NCBI RefSeq assembly: GCF_000423865.1
Contig: NZ_AUIU01000001.1
Location: 1-48,265, forward strand
Origin: Thermodesulfovibrio thiophilus DSM 17215
Lineage (GTDB): Bacteria > Nitrospirota > Thermodesulfovibrionia > Thermodesulfovibrionales > Thermodesulfovibrionaceae
Direction of reading: 5' to 3'
Length of the DNA: 48,265 bases
Under the pieces are notes generated by a model. That model saw only the letters and a program-made list of their open reading frames with translations. It searched no databases and was not told where the DNA came from. Position numbers and translations under genes: made by a program. Positions within the stretch are counted from its first letter, which is position 1. The number at the start of each line of letters is the position of its first letter. Of the stretch, positions 33,213 to 41,524 are shown in pieces.

Positions 33213-33986
33213 TTGATTGTGAAAAATCAGTTAATAAATTCTCTCTGGATAGGACTTTTAGCAGGTTGTTTTGGTGGTCTTGTAGGCCTTGGTGGTGGTG
33301 TTGTTATGATTCCGCTCATGGTTGGAGTGTTTAAAATTACTCAACATAGAGCTCATGGCACAAGCCTATTTGCTCTTGTATTCACTGGTATTACAGGAGC
33401 AGTTGCGTATGGGATGAAAGGCTCTGTTGATGTTATAGGATCTTTAATTCTCGCTGTAACAGCAATTTTTACTGCAAGGACAGGTGCAAGATTTGCACAC
33501 AGTTTGCCAGAATGGAAACTTAAAAGGGCTTTTGGAGCATTTCTTATATTTGCATCATTAATACTTATTGCAAAACCATATCTTGCACACTTATATCATT
33601 TTGAAATTACAGGAATTCTTAAAGTTATTATTCTGCTTGCTATAGGAGTTTTTGCTGGTTTTCTTGCTGGAATGATGGGAGTTGGAGGAGGAAGTGTTAT
33701 GGTCCCAGCACTTGTTTTAATATTGAACTACGGACAGCATATTGCACAGGGAACATCTCTTTTATGTATGGTTCCTGCAGGAATTGTTGGTGCTTACACT
33801 CATCTCAGACTTGGCAATGTCATTAAGGAACTACTCCCTGGATTAATTGCCGGGATAATCATTGGTACCTATGTTGGTTCTAACATCGCTCATGCACTTT
33901 CAGATGCCTATTTAAGAATAATATTTGCTTTAATTATAACCTTTACAGGAATAAAGTATTTGAAAACACCGAAGTCTGATAAATGA
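33213..33986 (+). CDS. TauE/SafE family membrane permease
   Basis: The 257-residue membrane protein has seven to eight helices and the internal repeat typical of TauE/SafE (DUF81): GCFGGLVGLGGGVVMIPLM near residue 18 and GFLAGMMGVGGGSVMVPALV near 150. The family exports sulfur compounds such as sulfite or sulfoacetate, or takes up organic acids; substrate is not predictable, although a sulfite-handling role would suit a sulfate reducer. The start is uncertain between TTG 33213 and GTG 33219. It overlaps the amidase gene by 4 nt. Confidence 0.88.
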   Translation: MIVKNQLINSLWIGLLAGCFGGLVGLGGGVVMIPLMVGVFKITQHRAHGTSLFALVFTGITGAVAYGMKGSVDVIGSLILAVTAIFTARTGARFAHSLPEWKLKRAFGAFLIFASLILIAKPYLAHLYHFEITGILKVIILLAIGVFAGFLAGMMGVGGGSVMVPALVLILNYGQHIAQGTSLLCMVPAGIVGAYTHLRLGNVIKELLPGLIAGIIIGTYVGSNIAHALSDAYLRIIFALIITFTGIKYLKTPKSDK

Positions 33987-34951
33987 TAAAAAAAACAATA
34001 TGTCTGATTTTTTTTGTTTTATCCACTACTGTTTATGCTCAAGATGATGTCTTGAAAGTAACTTTCAGAGTAGGAAAACATCAAAATTTTTATAGATTTG
34101 TTTTTATATGTGAAAGACCTGAAATTATCCATTCAATTAATGTAAATCTGCTAAACAATGGTAAGATAAAACTTACTTTTCCAGAGTCTTTTGAAATTGA
34201 ATTTGAAGGAAGACTTCTGTCTATGCAGGATAGAATAAAAGACCTAAAAACTGTTAGGCAGAATCTTAATACTTTTATTATTGAAACATCAAAAATTCAA
34301 CAGATAAAAGTTTTAAAATATGAAGATCCTTTAAGACTGGTAATAGATGCTTATTTTGAAGAACAACCCGCAGAAGAAAAAGTTAAAATGGTATCCATAT
34401 TAATTGATCCAGGACATGGTGGAAAAGACACAGGAATACAGTTCAAAGATAAGAATGAAAAGGATATAGTTTTATATATTGCAAAAGAACTAGCGTCAAA
34501 GCTAACGCAGAAAGGAATAATAACTGTTCTTACAAGAGCTTCTGATGAAGAAGTATCATTGAGAGAAAGAATAAAAATTGAAAATAGATTAAAACCTTTA
34601 TTATTTTTAAGTATTCACTTATCAAGTGCAGAATCCTTTATTATTTATACTTCTCCAGCAAAGAAAAATATCTCAAAAGAAAAGTTATCAAAAATTTTAC
34701 TAAATGAAAATAAGGCAATAAAAATTTTCATCAATAAACTAAAAGAATCTTTTCCCGAACCACTCTATCAAGAAAAACTACCAGCAACTGTCCTTAAAGA
34801 ATCCTCTGTGCCTGCTTTAATGATAGAAATTCCTAAAAGGGCATTAATTTTTGATAAAGATTATTTAAATAAAATTACAGATGTATTTGTTCAGACAATT
34901 GAACAAAATTTAAAACAAAAAGCTAGATCAGACAAGGCTAACAATGAATAA
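33983..34951 (+). CDS. N-acetylmuramoyl-L-alanine amidase (Amidase_3) with AMIN-like N-terminus
   Basis: The 322-residue exported enzyme has a signal peptide (1-~19), a beta-rich AMIN-like domain (~24-127) and a zinc amidase domain (~136-315). The zinc ligands and catalytic Glu appear intact: H145 in IDPGHGGKDTG, E159, H212 in LSIHLSS and E282 in LMIEI. The usual SIHxNA after the third ligand is altered to SIHLSSA, and the following region is short, so the substrate groove may differ. It cleaves the amide bond between MurNAc and the stem peptide. It is translationally coupled to tauE upstream and to the GerMN gene downstream (8-nt overlap). Confidence 0.88.
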   Translation: MIKKTICLIFFVLSTTVYAQDDVLKVTFRVGKHQNFYRFVFICERPEIIHSINVNLLNNGKIKLTFPESFEIEFEGRLLSMQDRIKDLKTVRQNLNTFIIETSKIQQIKVLKYEDPLRLVIDAYFEEQPAEEKVKMVSILIDPGHGGKDTGIQFKDKNEKDIVLYIAKELASKLTQKGIITVLTRASDEEVSLRERIKIENRLKPLLFLSIHLSSAESFIIYTSPAKKNISKEKLSKILLNENKAIKIFINKLKESFPEPLYQEKLPATVLKESSVPALMIEIPKRALIFDKDYLNKITDVFVQTIEQNLKQKARSDKANNE

Positions 34952-35462
34952 AAAACTTATCCTAACTATTTCTATTATATTAATAACTATTACTATATCG
35001 ATTATAGTTTACTTTTCATTTCAAAAGCCTGATAAACCACGTTTTATTGAACCAAATAAAGCCGAACAAACTACAGAAAGCTTTAAAATATATATACCTT
35101 CTTCAAATTCTTTAATAAGCAAAGAAATTTATTTTAAAGAAGATGAAGCTCAACTAAAAAACATTGAAAAAATTTTAGAATTTTTTTTAATAGAACTACC
35201 TGCACCATTTAAAGAATCAAAAGTTTTTGGATTATATAGAGACAAAGAAAATACAATTTATATAGATTTTTCAAAAAAATTTGCATCTCCTCAAAGCATG
35301 CGTGAAGAATATTTCATACTCAAATCCCTTTATAGGACATTAAAAGAGAATTTTGTATGGATAAATGATATAAAAATCCTTATCGATGGTAAAGAAGTTG
35401 AAACTTTGTCAGGTCATATTTCCCTACAATCATCTTTCAAAGAAATAATGGAGGAGGGTTAA
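34944..35462 (+). CDS. Membrane-anchored GerMN-domain protein
   Basis: The 172-residue protein has an N-terminal membrane anchor (~5-27) and one GerMN domain (~45-165), recognised by NTIYIDFSKKF, LKSLYRTLKENF and ILIDGKEVETLSGHISLQ. GerMN domains were named from spore germination protein GerM but occur in many non-sporing bacteria next to cell-wall amidases. Here it follows an amidase and overlaps the murI start by 1 nt, so a peptidoglycan-remodelling role is likely. No catalytic residues are known for this domain. Confidence 0.86.
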   Translation: MNKKLILTISIILITITISIIVYFSFQKPDKPRFIEPNKAEQTTESFKIYIPSSNSLISKEIYFKEDEAQLKNIEKILEFFLIELPAPFKESKVFGLYRDKENTIYIDFSKKFASPQSMREEYFILKSLYRTLKENFVWINDIKILIDGKEVETLSGHISLQSSFKEIMEEG

Positions 35463-36268
35463 TGCAACAAAAGCCTATTGGTATTTTTGATTCTGGCGTT
35501 GGAGGATTAACTGTATTAAAGGAGATAGCCAAATTACTTCCAAATGAAGATTTAATCTATCTTGGAGATACAGCAAGAGTTCCTTATGGAATTAGATCAG
35601 CTGAAACTGTTGTAAAATACTCTATTGAATGTGCAGCCTTTCTCTTTAGAAAACAGATAAAAATGCTCGTTATAGCATGTAATACATCTTCTTCTTTAAG
35701 TCTTGAAGTTTTAAAAAAGAGATTACCGATTCCTGTTATTGGAGTTATTGAACCTGGTGTTAGAGCAGCATTAAAAACTACAAAAAATGAGAAAATTGGG
35801 ATTATAGGAACTGAAGCAACAATTCAGAGTGAAGCTTATACCAAAAAAATAAAGTCATTAAATCCAAAAATAGTTGTTATTTCAAAAGCCTGTCCATTGT
35901 TTGTACCATTGGTTGAAGAAGGAATCCTAGAGGGTATAATTACTGATTTAGTCGTAGAAAGATATCTTAAGGATTTTAAAAATAGCGGAATTGACACTTT
36001 AATTCTTGGATGCACTCACTATCCATTGCTTAAAAGAGCTATTCAAAAATATATGGATGGAATTAAGCTTGTTGATTCTGCTGAAGAAATAGCTCAGGAA
36101 ACAAAACTGATATTATCAAATAATGGATTGATTAATACAAAATCTGATTCTGGCTCTCAAATATTTTATGTAACAGATGCACCTGATAGATTTAAAAAAA
36201 TTGGTGAAATTTTCTTAAACCATGAAATAAAAAATATATTCAAAATATTGCTTGAGGGAGAAAAATGA
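35462..36268 (+). CDS. murI: Glutamate racemase MurI
   Basis: MurI makes D-glutamate for peptidoglycan. The 268-residue protein shows both catalytic cysteines: C73 in VIACNTSSS and C184 in LGCTHYPLL, with D10 and S11 in [11 protein letters not shown]. Length and motifs are canonical. GGAGGAGGG precedes the ATG. It is placed directly after the amidase and GerMN genes, giving a small cell-wall operon, and overlaps rph by 4 nt. Confidence 0.96.
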   Translation: MQQKPIGIFDSGVGGLTVLKEIAKLLPNEDLIYLGDTARVPYGIRSAETVVKYSIECAAFLFRKQIKMLVIACNTSSSLSLEVLKKRLPIPVIGVIEPGVRAALKTTKNEKIGIIGTEATIQSEAYTKKIKSLNPKIVVISKACPLFVPLVEEGILEGIITDLVVERYLKDFKNSGIDTLILGCTHYPLLKRAIQKYMDGIKLVDSAEEIAQETKLILSNNGLINTKSDSGSQIFYVTDAPDRFKKIGEIFLNHEIKNIFKILLEGEK

Positions 36269-36969
36269 GACCTGATGGAAGAAAAAATGATGAAATGAGA
36301 AGTATAAAGATTATTAAAGAATTTGTCAAAAATGCTGATGGCTCTGTTCTGATTGAGCTGGGTCATACCAGAGTTATATGTACTGCTTCCATAGAAAATA
36401 AAGTTCCACCCTTCTTAAAAGACCAGAGAAAAGGATGGATAACAGCGGAATACGGAATGCTTCCTCGTTCAACACCAACCAGAATGATTAGAGAGTCTTC
36501 GGCAGGTAGAATTGGTGGTAGAACGCATGAAATTCAGAGACTTATTGGAAGATCATTGAGATCTGTTGTTGACCTTGAAAAACTTGGTGAAAGAACAATA
36601 TGGATAGACTGTGATGTAATTGAAGCAGATGGAGGAACAAGAACAGCCTCAATTACCGGTGGATATATAGCTTTAAGAGAAGCAATTACAAGGGCCATGC
36701 ATACAGGAATGATTGCTGAAAATCCAATTAAAGAAACTATTGCAGCTATCAGTGTAGGTATTGTTGCAGGAGAACCCAGACTGGATCTGTGTTATGCTGA
36801 AGACTCAGTAGCGGAAGTTGATATGAATATTATAATGACAGAGTCTGGAAAATTTGTAGAAATACAGGGTACTGCAGAAATAACTCCGTTTTCAAGAGAA
36901 CAGTTATTACAACTATTAGCAATTGCAGAAAAGGGAATTAGGGAGATTATCAGAATTATTAATAAATAG
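36265..36969 (+). CDS. rph: Ribonuclease PH
   Basis: RNase PH trims tRNA 3' ends by phosphorolysis. The 234-residue protein starts [12 protein letters not shown], has [14 protein letters not shown] (~54-68), the [18 protein letters not shown] stretch (~82-100) and [19 protein letters not shown] (~116-134), all standard. In many genomes it is followed by an XTP/dITP phosphatase (rdgB) gene; none follows here. It overlaps murI by 4 nt. Confidence 0.96.
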   Translation: MRPDGRKNDEMRSIKIIKEFVKNADGSVLIELGHTRVICTASIENKVPPFLKDQRKGWITAEYGMLPRSTPTRMIRESSAGRIGGRTHEIQRLIGRSLRSVVDLEKLGERTIWIDCDVIEADGGTRTASITGGYIALREAITRAMHTGMIAENPIKETIAAISVGIVAGEPRLDLCYAEDSVAEVDMNIIMTESGKFVEIQGTAEITPFSREQLLQLLAIAEKGIREIIRIINK

Positions 36970-37040
36970 ATAGCTTAATTGAATCTGATTTATGCCATCT
37001 CTTAACGAGGCTATTACGAACACTAATATAATGTAAAAGT

Positions 37041-37070
37041 TTTACTTAAACCATTTAAATTATATATAAT
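37041..37070 (+). promoter_or_regulatory. Promoter of rpiB-glyA, predicted leaderless
   Basis: TTTACT (37041-37046), 18 bp, then a perfect TATAAT (37065-37070). The rpiB ATG at 37078 begins 7 nt later and no Shine-Dalgarno lies between, so transcription should start on the A of the ATG. Confidence 0.55.
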
Positions 37071-37077
37071 ACTTGAC

Positions 37078-37530
37078 ATGAAAATTGCAATTGGTGCTGA
37101 CCACGCAGGATTTGAGCTAAAGGAGATATTAACTCCTTTAATTAAGGAGATGGGATTTGAAGTTATCGATATGGGAACATCTTCGAGCTGTTCTGCTGAT
37201 TATCCTGATTACGCCGAAGCAGTTGCACAGGAGGTGTCTGAAGGCAGAGTGGATAGAGGAATTCTTATATGTGGAACCGGAATAGGCATGGCAATTGTTG
37301 CCAATAAATTCAAAAATGTAAGGGCAACTCTTTGTAATGACCTGTACACAGCAAAACTGTCAAGACTTCATAACAATGCAAATATTCTCTGTTTCGGAGC
37401 AAGAGTAATTGGAAAAGACCTTGCAAAGGAAATTGTAACTGTCTGGCTTAACACTCCTTTTGAAGGCGGAAGGCATGAAAAAAGGCTTGAAAAAATAAAT
37501 TTTATAGAGAGGAAGGTTCTTGGTCAATGA
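37078..37530 (+). CDS. rpiB: Ribose-5-phosphate isomerase B
   Basis: RpiB interconverts ribose 5-phosphate and ribulose 5-phosphate. The 150-residue protein has [11 protein letters not shown] (D8, H9), the catalytic C65 in [11 protein letters not shown], and the [15 protein letters not shown] segment. Canonical length. The ATG lacks a ribosome binding site and is preceded by a perfect -10 box. It overlaps glyA by 4 nt, the common rpiB-glyA arrangement. Confidence 0.95.
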   Translation: MKIAIGADHAGFELKEILTPLIKEMGFEVIDMGTSSSCSADYPDYAEAVAQEVSEGRVDRGILICGTGIGMAIVANKFKNVRATLCNDLYTAKLSRLHNNANILCFGARVIGKDLAKEIVTVWLNTPFEGGRHEKRLEKINFIERKVLGQ

Positions 37531-38765
37531 TAATGAAACCTTTAAGAGAAGTTGATCCTGAAATTTATTCATTAATAAGGAAAGAAAAAAAGAGAGAATC
37601 AGAAAAAATTTTAATGATTGCTTCTGAAAATTATGTAAGCAGAGCTGTTATGGAGGCACAGGGTTCGCTTTTTACAAATAAATATGCTGAAGGCTATCCT
37701 GGTAAAAGATATTACGGAGGATGTGAATATGCAGATGAAGTTGAAAGACTTGCACAGGACAGAGCAAAACAACTCTTCTATGTTGAGCATGTAAATGTTC
37801 AACCACACTCAGGGACTCAGGCTAATATGGCTGTTTATTTTGCATTCCTACAGCCAGGAGATACAATTATGGGAATGAGTCTTCCACATGGAGGACATCT
37901 ATCACATGGCTCATCTGTTAATTTTACAGGAAAGCTATATAAAACAGTTTTTTATGGTGTCAACAGAGAAACAGGTTATATTGATATGGATGAGGTAAAA
38001 AAGCTTGCATATGAACATAAGCCAAAAATAATCATAACAGGTGCAAGTGCTTATCCAAGAATTATAGATTTTAAAACATTTGCAGAAATTGCCAAAGAAA
38101 TTGGTGCGTATCTTATGTCTGACATTGCTCACATTGCTGGTTTAGTTGCTACAGGTGTGCATCCATCACCAGTGCCTTATTCAGATTTTATCACAACAAC
38201 AACTCATAAAACATTAAGAGGTCCAAGAGGCGGAGTTGTGATGTGTAAAGAACAGTATGCAAAGGCTATTGATAAAAGTGTTTTCCCGGGGATTCAAGGT
38301 GGACCACTTGTTCATGTGATTGCAGCAAAAGCTGTTGCATTTAATGAAGCTCTTTCAGATAATTTTAAAGAATACCAGCAAAACATTGTTAAAAATGCTA
38401 AAGCTCTTGCTGATGCATTGAAAAAAAGAGGCTTCAAACTTGTCTCTGATGGAACAGATAATCACCTTATGCTTGTTGACCTTACAAATTTTAATATTAC
38501 CGGGAAAGAAGCTGAAGAAGGTCTTGATAAAGCGGGTATTACAGTAAACAAGAACACAATTCCATTTGATACAAAACCACCAACAGTTACGTCTGGTATA
38601 AGAATTGGCACTCCTTCAGTTACAACTAGAGGTATGGGTGAAAATGAAATGGAAGAAATAGCAGAGATTATAGAAAGAGTGATTAAAAATGTTTCAAATA
38701 ATGCAGTTATAAAAGATATGAAGAGAAAAGTTCAGGCATTATGTGAGAAGTTTCCAATTTATTGA
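37527..38765 (+). CDS. glyA: Serine hydroxymethyltransferase
   Basis: GlyA converts serine and tetrahydrofolate to glycine and methylene-tetrahydrofolate using PLP. The 412-residue protein shows [12 protein letters not shown] (~31-42), [20 protein letters not shown] (~53-72), the PLP-lysine motif [14 protein letters not shown] (~225-238) and [11 protein letters not shown]. All catalytic elements are present. Its start overlaps the rpiB stop; the 3' end overlaps the convergent tadA by 7 nt. Confidence 0.97.
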   Translation: MIMKPLREVDPEIYSLIRKEKKRESEKILMIASENYVSRAVMEAQGSLFTNKYAEGYPGKRYYGGCEYADEVERLAQDRAKQLFYVEHVNVQPHSGTQANMAVYFAFLQPGDTIMGMSLPHGGHLSHGSSVNFTGKLYKTVFYGVNRETGYIDMDEVKKLAYEHKPKIIITGASAYPRIIDFKTFAEIAKEIGAYLMSDIAHIAGLVATGVHPSPVPYSDFITTTTHKTLRGPRGGVVMCKEQYAKAIDKSVFPGIQGGPLVHVIAAKAVAFNEALSDNFKEYQQNIVKNAKALADALKKRGFKLVSDGTDNHLMLVDLTNFNITGKEAEEGLDKAGITVNKNTIPFDTKPPTVTSGIRIGTPSVTTRGMGENEMEEIAEIIERVIKNVSNNAVIKDMKRKVQALCEKFPIY

Positions 38766-39226
38766 TGTTTTCTTAGTTTTTTAAAAAATTTCTGTAAAAT
38801 GTGTATGCATTGGTCTTCAAGAATGCCTCTTGTAATTTCAACATGATGATTAAGACGTGGATCATCAATAATATTGTAAAGACTCCTTACTCCTCCACCT
38901 TTTTTATCATCACATCCATAAACAAGTCTTTTAAGTCTTGCATTAACCAATGCTCCAGCACACATAATACATGGCTCTTTTGTTACATAAAGAGTTGACT
39001 CCGTTAGTCTCCATGCACCTAGAATCATTCCAGCTTGTCTTATCGCTAAAATCTCTGCATGAGCTGTAGGATCATTTGTTGTTTCTTTTATATTATGAGC
39101 TCTTGTAACTATCTCATTGTTTATTACCAAAACAGCACCAACTGGGACTTCTTCCTTCTCGTATGCCTTCTGTGCCTCTTTTAATGCCTCTTTCATGAAA
39201 TAGATGTCATAAGCCAGTTCGTCCAC
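38759..39226 (-). CDS. tadA: tRNA-specific adenosine deaminase TadA
   Basis: TadA deaminates the wobble A34 of tRNA-Arg(ACG) to inosine. The 155-residue zinc deaminase has [12 protein letters not shown] (H56, catalytic E58) and [15 protein letters not shown] (zinc ligands C86 and C89). The basic tail ([10 protein letters not shown]) fits tRNA binding. It starts 34 nt inside the 3' end of hypB, so it is the last gene of that minus-strand run. Confidence 0.95.
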   Translation of the reverse strand: MDELAYDIYFMKEALKEAQKAYEKEEVPVGAVLVINNEIVTRAHNIKETTNDPTAHAEILAIRQAGMILGAWRLTESTLYVTKEPCIMCAGALVNARLKRLVYGCDDKKGGGVRSLYNIIDDPRLNHHVEITRGILEDQCIHILQKFFKKLRKHQ

Positions 39227-39840
39227 TCATCAATACCATATCCTGTTTTACAGGAAACTTCAAAAATCTTTATGTTTGGATTAAGAGATAGAGCATCTTT
39301 TTTTATTTTATCAACATTTACATCAAGCAAATCTTTCAGATCAATTTTATTTATTATTAAAACTGATGATTCCTGAAACATCAATGGATATTTAAGTGGT
39401 TTATCATCTCCCTCTGTAAGGCTCAATATCATTACTTTCATGTCCTCACCAACTTTGAATTCCGCAGGACATACAAGATTGCCAACATTTTCAATGAATA
39501 GCACATCTAACTCTTTTAAAGGTAAATCTTTTACCGCATCAGCTATCATATTTGCGTCTAGATGACATGCTCCTTCTGTATTAATCTGCACGACCGGAAC
39601 TCCCAGTCTATCGATTCTTTCAGCATCATTTGTTCCTGTAATATCACCTTCAATAACACCAACTTTAACTTTATCTTTAACAGCCTGAATTGTTCTTTCA
39701 AGAAGAGATGTTTTACCAGCACCGGGTGAACTCATGAGATTTATAACATAAACTCCTAGATCTTTGAACATTTTTTTGTTCTCTTCTGCTATTCTGTCAT
39801 TTGCGTCCAGTATTCTCGTTGTAACTTTAATTTTCATCAT
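39193..39840 (-). CDS. hypB: Hydrogenase nickel-incorporation GTPase HypB
   Basis: HypB is a GTPase that, with HypA, delivers nickel to NiFe hydrogenase. The 215-residue protein has the P-loop SSPGAGKT (37-44), EGDITGTNDAERI, the metal-site ACHLDANMI and IENVGNLVCPAEF, and NKIDL as G4. The N-terminal histidine-rich or CxxCGC nickel-storage segment of some HypB proteins is missing, so this is the short form. It overlaps hypA by 14 nt. Hydrogenase structural and hypCDEF genes are not in the window. Confidence 0.95.
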   Translation of the reverse strand: MMKIKVTTRILDANDRIAEENKKMFKDLGVYVINLMSSPGAGKTSLLERTIQAVKDKVKVGVIEGDITGTNDAERIDRLGVPVVQINTEGACHLDANMIADAVKDLPLKELDVLFIENVGNLVCPAEFKVGEDMKVMILSLTEGDDKPLKYPLMFQESSVLIINKIDLKDLLDVNVDKIKKDALSLNPNIKIFEVSCKTGYGIDEWTNWLMTSIS

Positions 39841-40183
39841 TTACCTCCATTTCTGTAATATTAAGCTCTCTTCCGGAGACTATTTCTAATGAAAAACTAC
39901 CACAGAAAGGACACTCAACAACCAGATAGGATTCATTGCTTGTGAACTCGTGGCCACATTCTTTGCAAAGCCCTTTCACTGGAATTTCCTCAACAATTAA
40001 TTCAGCATCTTGAGCAGGGGTGCCCTCTTTTAAAACATTGAAAGCAAAAAGCAGGGCATCAGTCATCACTCCTGATGCCCTGCCGACGATAACTTTAATT
40101 GATTGAATTTTGCTGTATCCGTTTCTACCACACTCTCTTGTAGCAATATTAAGTAACTCATAAGCTATAGAAGCCTCGTGCAT
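39827..40183 (-). CDS. hypA: Hydrogenase nickel-incorporation protein HypA
   Basis: HypA binds nickel through its N-terminus and a structural zinc. The 118-residue protein begins MHEASIAYEL, retaining the nickel-binding MHE, and carries the zinc-site cysteines C73, C76, C91 and C94 in two CxxC motifs. Canonical. It overlaps the YtxH gene by 1 nt and hypB by 14 nt. Confidence 0.95.
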   Translation of the reverse strand: MHEASIAYELLNIATRECGRNGYSKIQSIKVIVGRASGVMTDALLFAFNVLKEGTPAQDAELIVEEIPVKGLCKECGHEFTSNESYLVVECPFCGSFSLEIVSGRELNITEMEVNDEN

Positions 40184-40500
40184 TATCCTTCTTGTTCCTT
40201 TTCTTTGGAAACTTCTTTTTCATAAGCTTCCTTACCTGCCTCTAACGCTTTTGTAAGAGCTGACTTTTTTTCTTCAAGTGTTTCCTTTGCTTTATCAAGG
40301 GTAGAGACTATTTTCCCCTTTGCTTCTTGGACATAAACTTGTGCTTTTTCTTTTACATCGTCAGCTGTTTCTTTAATCTTTCCTCTTGTTTCTCTTCCAG
40401 ATTGAGGAGCAAGAATTAGTGCCATTCCAGCTCCAAGTATTCCACCAAGGAGAAATGATAAAAATACCGATTTTGTGCTGAATCCTCTGTCATCTTCCAT
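40183..40500 (-). CDS. YtxH-domain membrane protein
   Basis: The 105-residue protein has an N-terminal helix SFLLGGILGAGMALILAP (~14-31) followed by SGRETRGKIKETADD, the YtxH pattern, and then a long charged helix resembling LEA-type repeats (KAKETLEEKKSALTKALEAG). The family is stress-linked in Firmicutes, but its activity is unknown. GGAGG precedes the ATG. It follows a DUF948 gene by 5 nt, a pairing often seen for these two families. Confidence 0.82.
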   Translation of the reverse strand: MEDDRGFSTKSVFLSFLLGGILGAGMALILAPQSGRETRGKIKETADDVKEKAQVYVQEAKGKIVSTLDKAKETLEEKKSALTKALEAGKEAYEKEVSKEKEQEG

Positions 40501-40505
40501 CTTAT

Positions 40506-40910
40506 TTACCTCCTTTTTTTAAGATTTTCAATAAAAACAGATGCAGCCACCCTTATGGCAGTTTTTAAAGCACTTCTTTTTAAAGATACCGCACTTTTTA
40601 CTTTATCAAAAGTGCTAATAAACTCTGAAACAATTAAAATAAATTTTTCTACTGTTTCAGAAAGAAGTCTTATCTTTTCAGTAACTTCATTTACATTATC
40701 AATGGATGAACGAATTCCTTTGATTGATGCATGAGCATCATCAATAGCTGGTTCTAATTTTATTTTTGTAGAAATAAGAAATTCTTTGAATGCATTAATT
40801 CCTCTTCTAAGCTCAACAACCACGACAATGAGAAAAATAACTGCTGCAATGAGACTAAGCGTAGCAAGAAAATATCCAATACTTAAAAGAATTACCAATG
40901 TTTCACTCAT
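40506..40910 (-). CDS. DUF948-type membrane protein
   Basis: The 134-residue protein has a strongly hydrophobic N-terminal segment (~5-32), then an amphipathic helical region with IKGIRSSIDNVNEVTEKIRL, which resembles DUF948/chemoreceptor-like coiled coils, and a basic C-terminus (IENLKKRR). Function unknown. GGAGG precedes the ATG. Placed just upstream of YtxH. Confidence 0.72.
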   Translation of the reverse strand: MSETLVILLSIGYFLATLSLIAAVIFLIVVVVELRRGINAFKEFLISTKIKLEPAIDDAHASIKGIRSSIDNVNEVTEKIRLLSETVEKFILIVSEFISTFDKVKSAVSLKRSALKTAIRVAASVFIENLKKRR

Positions 40911-40946
40911 TTACGCCTCCTTTTAAAAAGAATAACATTTTAAATG

Positions 40947-41522
40947 TTACCCCGGCAAATTTTTTAACTGCTTTTTTACATAAATAATTCTCTGAATAAC
41001 AGTTATCCAGCTCAGCACTGTGAGAATAATAATCACAGGATACAGAGATTCTGTTAGACATCCAAAAGCAAGAAAAATAAGTCTTTCTGGTCGTTCTATA
41101 ATTCCTATCTTACAGGAAACTCCGATTCCCTCAGCTCTTGCCCTTACATATGAAATCAGAAATGAAGCTATCATGCATAACAGGTTAAAACAAAGAGCGA
41201 GGTCATCTGAAATTTTAAAAAAATACAATGCAATACCAAGAAATATCAAGCCATCTGCAATTCTGTCAAGAGTTGAATCAAGTAAAGCTCCGAATCTGGT
41301 TACCTTACCATTCACTCTTGCAATAATGCCATCAAGCATATCAAAAACTCCACCTAAAAGAATAATAACTCCACCCCAGAAAAGACTGATAGGAATCAAA
41401 AATGCTGAAGATGCGGTAATTATCATTCCAAGAAAAGTAATAAAATTTGGATTAAACGGAAAGACTCTGGCTAAAGGACTGAGAGGTTTATCTAGAAAAT
41501 GGCTGAATTTTTCACCAAGCAA
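40947..41522 (-). CDS. CDP-alcohol phosphatidyltransferase, probably inositol-phosphate specific
   Basis: The 191-residue membrane enzyme has about six helices and the complete catalytic motif D-x2-DG-x2-AR-x8-G-x3-D-x3-D, seen as D61, D64, G65, A68, R69, G78, D82 and D86. The family joins a CDP-diacylglycerol (or CDP-archaeol) to an alcohol. It starts 2 nt after an inositol-1-phosphate synthase gene, so inositol phosphate is the likely acceptor, as in actinobacterial phosphatidylinositol-phosphate synthase or archaeal archaetidylinositol-phosphate synthase. Glycerol-3-phosphate (PgsA) is the alternative, since motif alone does not decide. Confidence 0.82.
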   Translation of the reverse strand: MLGEKFSHFLDKPLSPLARVFPFNPNFITFLGMIITASSAFLIPISLFWGGVIILLGGVFDMLDGIIARVNGKVTRFGALLDSTLDRIADGLIFLGIALYFFKISDDLALCFNLLCMIASFLISYVRARAEGIGVSCKIGIIERPERLIFLAFGCLTESLYPVIIILTVLSWITVIQRIIYVKKQLKNLPG

Positions 41523-41524
41523 GG

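Noticed and set aside
34944-35462. GerMN protein as evidence of sporulation
   Set aside because: GerMN domains are widespread in non-spore formers, and no other sporulation gene is present; LPS genes indicate a Gram-negative envelope.
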